NCBI RefSeq assembly: GCF_900102315.1
Contig: NZ_FNBL01000013.1
Location: 1 to 64,000, forward strand
Direction: 5' to 3'
DNA length: 64,000 bases
Origin: Celeribacter baekdonensis
GTDB lineage: Bacteria; Pseudomonadota; Alphaproteobacteria; Rhodobacterales; Rhodobacteraceae
Below, piece after piece: positions 59,097 through 64,000 of this stretch. Numbering within the stretch: position 1 is the stretch's first letter; every line of letters starts with the position of its first letter. The position numbers and the translations under genes are program-made. The notes under the pieces are model-generated. The model did no database searches. It saw only the letters and a program-made list of their open reading frames with translations, and had not been told where the DNA came from.

Positions 59097-60470
59097 TCAG
59101 GGCAGGAACCGCTGAACCAGCTTTACCACCGTTTTGACCTTAGCGCTGTCAAACAGCCTGGGGGTAAAATAGGCACTCGCCGCGCGTTTGTTAAGCTCTG
59201 CCAATGTGGGATAAGGTGCGACCATCCCCGCAATTTTGCTCATCTTGAGATTTGCGGCGATCGCAAGCGACCAAAGCGCGATCAGTTCGCCCGCCTCAGG
59301 ACCGACAATGGTGACCCCCACGGGGCGGCTTTTGACCACCATCAGCTTGATGAACCCGCCCCCTGCGCGCTCGCTCGCAATGGCGCGGTCATTGCCCGCG
59401 TAGTCTGCGCGCAGCACCTCAAGCGCCCCACCATGGGCCTTGCGCGCCGCCTCTTCTGTCAGGCCAATCTGAGCCAATTCGGGCGCGGTATAGGTGACAT
59501 AGGGGATGTGATGGGTCGCGGCTTTGGCGGGCAGGCCAAACAGCAGCGAGCGGATCACCACCCCGGCCTGATAGCCCGCCACATGGGTGAATTGCGGTGT
59601 GCCCGAGACCACATCGCCAATGGCATAAACCCGCCGATTGGACGTGCGCAACTGGTCGTTCACTTTGATGCCGCCACGGTTGTGATCGACATCGGCATGT
59701 TCCAGCGACAGGGATTCGGAATTGGCAATGCGCCCGGTGGCGACCAAAAGGTGCGAGCCATGGCACACAGCGCCCTTTGCCAAAGTCAGAGCCACGCCGC
59801 CCGGCTCCGTCGCGACCTTGACCACGGTGGAATGCTCAAGGATTTTCACGCCTTCCGCGATCAGCGCTTCTTTGACCAGCTTGACGGCCTCGGGGTCATC
59901 GCGGCCAAGCACACGGCCTGCCTCCAAAATCGTGACCTTTGCGCCGAAACGCCGATGCGCCAGCGCCATTTCCATCCCAATTGGTCCGCCACCAAGGATC
60001 ACCAGATGCTCCGGCAGCGCAGTTTGCGACCACAGCGTTTCATTGGTGAGGTAAGGGACATCTTCGATGCCTTCAATCGGCGGCACCATCGGACGCGAGC
60101 CGGTGGCGATGACAAACCTGCGGGCTTTGATGCGATACTCGCCCGCCTCCACCGCATCCGGCGAGGTAAACCGCGCATGGGCCCGGATCACGGTGCAGCC
60201 CAGCCCTTCAAACCGTTCCTGACTGTCATGCGGCGCGATGATGTCGATGGTTTTGTGAACATGGGTGAGCGCATCAGAGTAGCTCATGCCCTTCGATGCG
60301 GCATGGAGCAGCGCCTTGGACGGAACGCAGCCATAATTGAGGCAATCCCCGCCCATCTCGCCTTTTTCAATCAGAACGACCCGCGCGCCCATCTGAACCG
60401 CGCCCGCAGCAACCGACAGCCCACCAGACCCGGCCCCGATCACACAGAGGTCTGTTTTGATCTGTTTCAT
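59097..60470 (-). CDS. Mercuric-reductase-like pyridine nucleotide-disulfide oxidoreductase
   Basis: A 457-residue class I flavoprotein disulfide reductase. The FAD motif is VIGAGSGGLSVAAGAVQMGA (about 11-30), the redox-active pair is GGDCLNYGCVPSK (Cys about 43 and 48), the NAD motif VILGGGPIGMEMALAHRRFG, and the C-terminal dimer domain ends in KRAASAYFTPRLF. It lacks the N-terminal HMA domain and the C-terminal cysteine pair of true MerA. It overlaps the TVP38 gene by 4 bp, a common pairing. The substrate is unknown; calling it a mercuric reductase would overstate the evidence. Confidence 0.9.
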   Translation of the reverse strand: MKQIKTDLCVIGAGSGGLSVAAGAVQMGARVVLIEKGEMGGDCLNYGCVPSKALLHAASKGMSYSDALTHVHKTIDIIAPHDSQERFEGLGCTVIRAHARFTSPDAVEAGEYRIKARRFVIATGSRPMVPPIEGIEDVPYLTNETLWSQTALPEHLVILGGGPIGMEMALAHRRFGAKVTILEAGRVLGRDDPEAVKLVKEALIAEGVKILEHSTVVKVATEPGGVALTLAKGAVCHGSHLLVATGRIANSESLSLEHADVDHNRGGIKVNDQLRTSNRRVYAIGDVVSGTPQFTHVAGYQAGVVIRSLLFGLPAKAATHHIPYVTYTAPELAQIGLTEEAARKAHGGALEVLRADYAGNDRAIASERAGGGFIKLMVVKSRPVGVTIVGPEAGELIALWSLAIAANLKMSKIAGMVAPYPTLAELNKRAASAYFTPRLFDSAKVKTVVKLVQRFLP

Positions 60471-61240
60471 AATGGCTCCTTACCTCGTGCTTTGATCACC
60501 ATAGGCGCGATTGAGAGCAAACACAGGCCCAGAATCGGCAGGAGGATTTTCGGTTCAAACAAAACGCTCAGATCAGGCCGCCCGCCTTGGTCAAACACCT
60601 CGCCCAATCCCGCCCCCACAGAGGTCAGAATGAGAGCGCCGGGAATGATGCCAAGGGCGGTGGAAATCACAAAGCGATGAAAGGCCACGCCGAACAGAGC
60701 CGGCAAAAGATTGGCAACGAAAAACGGCACCACCGGCATGAATCGCATCAGGAACAGCATCGACCATTGATTTTCGTCGATGCCTTGCTTGATCTTGTGA
60801 ATGCGCCCTTCCGAGGCATCCAACTTTGATGCCAGCCATCCGCCAAGCCCCCAACGCGCCGCCAGGAACAAAAGCGAGGCCCCAAATGTGGCCCCGGTGA
60901 TATTAAAGATCACACCTGGGAAGGTGCCAAACAAAAAGCCGCCCGTGAGGGTCGCGACTGTGGCGCCCGGAAGGGAAAACCCGACGATCACCGTGTAGAC
61001 GGCAACAAATCCCAAGACGGTGAGCGCATAATGCACATCGCGCAGCGCGATCAGGCGCAGCCGATTCTCCGACAGCGCCTCATAACTCAAGGCATCACGA
61101 AACACATAGGCCAGAGCGAGCGCCACACAGAGCAGCACCAACAGCGGCACAAGATGTTTGCGCTGTGTCGAGGGGGGAGCTTCGGCCAAGATACGATCCT
61201 TTTGGCTATGAATTTGTGCGATTTCCTGCAAAATGGGCAA
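60467..61240 (-). CDS. TVP38/TMEM64 (DedA-like) membrane protein
   Basis: A 257-residue inner-membrane protein with about five to six hydrophobic segments. The SNARE-associated/DedA domain is shown by GATVATLTGGFLFGTFPGVI and MRFMPVVPFFVANLLPALFG, which carry the family's conserved glycine and proline residues. The frame starts with TTG at 61240 and has no upstream ATG, so the start is uncertain. It overlaps the flavoenzyme gene by 4 bp. Families of this fold are linked to lipid scrambling and to metal or selenite tolerance; the exact role here is unknown. Confidence 0.88.
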   Translation of the reverse strand: MPILQEIAQIHSQKDRILAEAPPSTQRKHLVPLLVLLCVALALAYVFRDALSYEALSENRLRLIALRDVHYALTVLGFVAVYTVIVGFSLPGATVATLTGGFLFGTFPGVIFNITGATFGASLLFLAARWGLGGWLASKLDASEGRIHKIKQGIDENQWSMLFLMRFMPVVPFFVANLLPALFGVAFHRFVISTALGIIPGALILTSVGAGLGEVFDQGGRPDLSVLFEPKILLPILGLCLLSIAPMVIKARGKEPL

Positions 61241-61350
61241 TCAAGCGCCCCGTGACCAGAAGTTTGCGCGACTCTCACGCGGCAGTGATGCCCTGCCCTC
61301 AAATTCCCCGACATCGGGGCAGTTTGTTACAGAAATACGTCGCATGTGAA

Positions 61351-61379
61351 TTGACAAGCGCCCGCTGCCCTCCTATTGG
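61351..61379 (+). promoter_or_regulatory. Sigma-70 promoter of rpmH
   Basis: TTGACA at 61351-61356, a 17-bp spacer and TATTGG at 61374-61379 form a good housekeeping promoter about 80 bp before the rpmH start. It presumably drives the rpmH-rnpA-yidD-ttcA block. Confidence 0.65.
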
Positions 61380-61459
61380 CTGGGCTTCGAAACACTTACC
61401 GCCTTCGAATCCCCGTTCTTTGGGGGTTTGGGCCCTGATCAACCGATGGAGACGGCGCG

Positions 61460-61594
61460 ATGAAACGCACCTACCAACCGAGCAACCTCGTCCGCAAGCG
61501 CCGCCATGGCTTCCGTGCCCGTATGGCGACCAAAGCTGGCCGTAAAATTCTCAACGCCCGCCGTGCGCGTGGCCGTAAGTCCCTCTGCGCATAA
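61460..61594 (+). CDS. rpmH: 50S ribosomal protein L34
   Basis: A 44-residue basic protein: [20 protein letters not shown] at the start, ending [12 protein letters not shown], the universally conserved L34 sequence. It is preceded by GGAGACGGCGCG and a sigma-70-type promoter. It heads the conserved rpmH-rnpA-yidD order found in Rhodobacterales. Confidence 0.98.
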   Translation: MKRTYQPSNLVRKRRHGFRARMATKAGRKILNARRARGRKSLCA

Positions 61595-61646
61595 ATCTGC
61601 GACCGGGACATCCTTGAGAGTTTAGACTTTTAGGGGCGAGACCAAA

Positions 61647-62090
61647 ATGACACCGCCGGACGCACCCAAGGCAGAGGCAAGCGCCACAGCCGCAGGTCCG
61701 CGACCGGCGGTTTTGTCATGCGCTGATGCCAGTGAAAAACCTCAGATGGACACGCTGCGCAAACGCGCTGATTTCCTGAAGGCTGCGCGTGCGCGGCGTC
61801 AGGGCACGTCGAGCTTTTTGCTTCAGGGGCGCAACCGTGGCGAAGGTGAACCGGCAAGCGGCATTCGCGTCGGCTACACCTGTTCCAAAAAAGTTGGCAA
61901 CGCCGTGTTTCGCAATCACGCCAAACGGCGCCTGCGCGAAGCCGCCCGCCTTGTCATTCCAGAAATGGGGCGCGAGGGCTGGGATTATGTGCTGATCGGC
62001 AAAAAAAACGACACGAGTGCGCGTCCCTTTGATCTTTTGCTCAAAGATCTGAAATACGCGATGCGCAAAATTCACGGGGATGCACGATGA
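61647..62090 (+). CDS. rnpA: Ribonuclease P protein component
   Basis: A 147-residue protein that helps the RNase P RNA mature the 5' ends of tRNAs. The RNR signature is [20 protein letters not shown], and the N-terminal domain has [20 protein letters not shown]. The first 33 residues are a poorly conserved extension; MDTLRK at 61746 is an alternative start. It lies 52 bp after rpmH and overlaps yidD by 4 bp. Confidence 0.95.
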   Translation: MTPPDAPKAEASATAAGPRPAVLSCADASEKPQMDTLRKRADFLKAARARRQGTSSFLLQGRNRGEGEPASGIRVGYTCSKKVGNAVFRNHAKRRLREAARLVIPEMGREGWDYVLIGKKNDTSARPFDLLLKDLKYAMRKIHGDAR

Positions 62091-62395
62091 CCCCGCTGGC
62101 CTATGTGGTGTCCCTGCCCGTGCGCGCTTATCGTCTTATTTTCAGCCCGTGGATTGGGTATAATTGCCGCTATCAGCCGACCTGTAGCGCCTATGCTATG
62201 GAAGCGCTGGAAAAACACGGCGCGCTCAAAGGCAGCTATTTGACCATCCGGCGCATTGGCCGATGTCATCCGCTGGGGGGGACCGGCTATGATCCCGTAC
62301 CGGACCCGAAAAAGCCACACAGCCACGCCAAGCACACTCATTGCCAACACGACCACGTCAAACCCGATACCACCCCAGACAGCGCCGAGGAGTGA
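62087..62395 (+). CDS. yidD: Membrane protein insertion efficiency factor YidD
   Basis: A 102-residue peripheral membrane protein of the Haemolytic/UPF0161 family that assists YidC-mediated insertion. The hallmark is [20 protein letters not shown] then [20 protein letters not shown] and [17 protein letters not shown], with the conserved cysteines. The histidine-rich C-terminal tail ([15 protein letters not shown]) is longer than typical and could bind metal. It overlaps rnpA by 4 bp; ttcA follows after 6 bp. Confidence 0.95.
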   Translation: MTPLAYVVSLPVRAYRLIFSPWIGYNCRYQPTCSAYAMEALEKHGALKGSYLTIRRIGRCHPLGGTGYDPVPDPKKPHSHAKHTHCQHDHVKPDTTPDSAEE

Positions 62396-62401
62396 TCCAC
62401 C

Positions 62402-63283
62402 ATGCTCGATGATCTCGACGACATTCACCCGCTTTTTCACGGCGCCCCGTCCACGACGGAGTTCAAAAAGCTGCGCAAACGCATCATCCGCAATGTGCGC
62501 GAGGCAATTGAACAGTACGGCATGGTGGAGCGTGGTGCGAAATGGTTGGTCTGCCTGTCAGGTGGCAAGGACAGCTACACGATGCTCGCCGCGCTTTATG
62601 AGCTGAAATGGCGTGGCATGTTGCCGGTGGAGATCGTCGCCTGCAATCTGGATCAGGGTCAGCCCGGCTTTCCTGCCACGGTTCTCCCTGAATTCTTGGA
62701 GAAAATGCAGGTTCCGCACCGCATTGAGTACCAGGACACCTATTCCATCGTCATGGATAAAGTGCCCGCCGGGCGGACCTTTTGTGCGCTCTGTTCACGT
62801 CTGCGCCGCGGCAACCTGTACCGGATTGCCCGCGAAGAGGGCTGTACCGCCGTGGTGTTGGGTCATCATCGCGACGACATCCTTGAAACGTTTTTTATGA
62901 ACCTGTTTCATGGTGGCCGACTTGCCACGATGCCGCCGAAATTGGTCAATGAAGAGGGCGATCTTTTTGTCTATCGCCCGCTGGCGCATGTGGCGGAGGA
63001 GGATTGCGAAAAATTCTCCCGTGCGATGAACTATCCAATCATTCCATGTGATCTCTGTGGCTCCCAAGACGGGCTTCAGCGCCAACAGGTCAAACACATT
63101 CTCGATGGCTGGGAAAAGAACAGCCCCGGACGGCGTCAAGTCATGTTCAAAGCACTGACCAATATCCGTCCTTCACATATGCTGGACCCGAAATTGTTCG
63201 ATTTCCTTGGCCTTTCGTTAACGGATGGCGAGAAAATTGGAACAAATCCAGAAAATTCTATGGAAATCCCGAAGCTGCGTTAA
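62402..63283 (+). CDS. ttcA: tRNA 2-thiocytidine(32) synthetase TtcA
   Basis: A 293-residue enzyme that thiolates C32 in certain tRNAs, including some tRNA-Arg, using ATP and an iron-sulfur cluster. The PP-loop is [13 protein letters not shown] (about 49-61). The cluster-binding cysteines appear as [11 protein letters not shown] (Cys-x2-Cys) and later [32 protein letters not shown] is the conserved middle motif. The start ATG is 6 bp after the yidD stop. The length is normal for the family. Confidence 0.95.
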   Translation: MLDDLDDIHPLFHGAPSTTEFKKLRKRIIRNVREAIEQYGMVERGAKWLVCLSGGKDSYTMLAALYELKWRGMLPVEIVACNLDQGQPGFPATVLPEFLEKMQVPHRIEYQDTYSIVMDKVPAGRTFCALCSRLRRGNLYRIAREEGCTAVVLGHHRDDILETFFMNLFHGGRLATMPPKLVNEEGDLFVYRPLAHVAEEDCEKFSRAMNYPIIPCDLCGSQDGLQRQQVKHILDGWEKNSPGRRQVMFKALTNIRPSHMLDPKLFDFLGLSLTDGEKIGTNPENSMEIPKLR

Positions 63284-63360
63284 CCGCACGGCCACTTTCT
63301 TGGCCCACGTTCTCCGGTGAAAGGGCCTTTTGGGCCGAACACAAGACCGGGACGACACCA

Positions 63361-64000
63361 ATGCGCCACATCGCCGCGAAGCTTCGCCGCCTGCGCGATG
63401 CCCTGATGGGGCCTCAAACTCTGGCTTTTCTGCCTGCCATCTGCCTCAGCGTCTATTGGTTTGGCGGGGAAACTGCTTTGGTGATCGCGGCTTTGCTCAT
63501 CCCGGCGCTTTTCGCGGTAATCGGCGCGCTTCCATCGCTTGCTTCGTCTTTCACACGCGACCCGACGCGGGCGCGCGATGGTGTGACGGGCTTGCCTCTA
63601 CGTCCTACCGTCATTGATGCTCTGGACCAAATCCTCGACAGCCGGGATGTCACCGGTCGAACCACCGCGTGTTTGGCCATTGATCTTGATGATTATCGCG
63701 CATTGGAGGCCAATTGGGGGGCCGACGCTGCCGACAACATGCTGAAAACTGCCGCAAATCGTTTGGTGAACACGCTGCGCGAACATGATGTTGTGGCGCG
63801 TTTAGAGGGTGCGCGTTTCGCCATTGGCCTCGCCCCGGTGCGTCGCGCTGATCTCGAAACCCTGATTCAACTGGCCTCCCGGCTACAGGCTGCACTGTCT
63901 GAGCCTTACACACTGAATGCAACCAAGGTTTATGCAACCTGTTCAATCGGGTTTTGCATGCCAAACCGCGCCCCCGCCTGTTCAGGACAAGCGTTTTTGG
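63361..64000 (+). CDS. GGDEF-domain protein with degenerate active site, N-terminal part (window edge)
   Basis: The first 213 codons of a gene that runs out of the window. Residues about 17-55 form hydrophobic membrane segments (LAFLPAICLSVYWFGGETAL, VIAALLIPALFAVIGALPSL). From about 75 the GGDEF fold starts with DGVTGLPLRPTVIDALDQIL, with ACLAIDLDDYRALEANWGAD and ANRLVNTLREHDVVARLEGA. The signature position reads RLEGARF instead of R-GGDEF, so diguanylate cyclase activity is unlikely. An EAL or other domain may follow beyond the window, as is usual for degenerate GGDEF proteins. Confidence 0.8.
   Translation, partial: MRHIAAKLRRLRDALMGPQTLAFLPAICLSVYWFGGETALVIAALLIPALFAVIGALPSLASSFTRDPTRARDGVTGLPLRPTVIDALDQILDSRDVTGRTTACLAIDLDDYRALEANWGADAADNMLKTAANRLVNTLREHDVVARLEGARFAIGLAPVRRADLETLIQLASRLQAALSEPYTLNATKVYATCSIGFCMPNRAPACSGQAFL

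Noticed and set aside
59097-60470. Mercury-resistance operon
   Set aside because: The flavoenzyme is MerA-like, but the HMA domain and C-terminal cysteine pair of MerA are absent and there are no merR, merT or merP genes nearby.
1-64000. CRISPR array or Cas genes
   Set aside because: I looked for them because two TniQ proteins are present. No regularly spaced direct repeats and no recognisable Cas protein occur in any frame.

Overview
The window is chromosomal DNA of an alphaproteobacterium, most probably a marine Rhodobacteraceae (Roseobacter-group) member. The evidence is the many TRAP and ABC solute transporters, the coupling of branched-chain-type ABC transport to CoA-ligase, hydroxyacyl-CoA dehydrogenase and ETF genes, and the rpmH-rnpA-yidD-ttcA block. 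Genus was not resolved.

Backbone left of the island (1-22.7 kb). A long minus-strand operon runs acyl-CoA ligase, livG, livF, binding protein, livH, livM, 3-hydroxyacyl-CoA dehydrogenase, etfB (cut by the window edge). It diverges from a hybrid histidine kinase/OmpR-type regulator pair across a short region holding a perfect 13-bp inverted repeat. Next come a TAXI-TRAP transporter with an overlapping universal stress protein, an RpiR-type regulator, a class III aminotransferase, a dctPQM TRAP transporter and metNIQ, which ends at a terminator.

The island (about 22.8-57.47 kb) is the main discovery. It looks like a 34-kb Tn7-like transposon inserted immediately 3' of a tRNA-Arg(ACG) gene. The left end (from 23436) and right end (to 57466) share a GAACGTCACACG block and TGACCCAA motifs in inverted orientation, and each is flanked by the same 5-bp AAAGA. 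The transposition module tnsA-tnsB-tnsC-tniQ-tniQ reads away from the right end, as in Tn7. Outside the left end lie an internally deleted tniQ pseudogene and a sequence ending in ACA directly at AAAGA, which suggests an older related element once used the same site. A second left-end-like repeat lies inside, at 25380.

The cargo includes a catabolic block: tripartite tricarboxylate transporter, cytoplasmic sulfoxide-reductase-like molybdoenzyme, propionyl-CoA synthetase, GntR regulator, enolase-superfamily enzyme, 2-hydroxyacid dehydrogenase and rhodanese. It also holds a toxin-antitoxin locus with a doubly broken toxin, a lone MNT nucleotidyltransferase, a Mokosh-type-II-like helicase-PLD protein, a frameshifted membrane-anchored PIN-like protein, two Phd-like genes flanking the tns module, two HTH regulators, and an HNH nuclease paired with an unrecognised 380-residue protein, plus a second HNH-like protein.

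Backbone right of the island (57.47-64 kb). The tRNA-Arg is followed by a minus-strand set (TVP38-family membrane protein, mercuric-reductase-like flavoenzyme, histidine kinase), then plus-strand rpmH, rnpA, yidD, ttcA and the start of a protein with a degenerate GGDEF domain. No CRISPR array or rRNA was seen.
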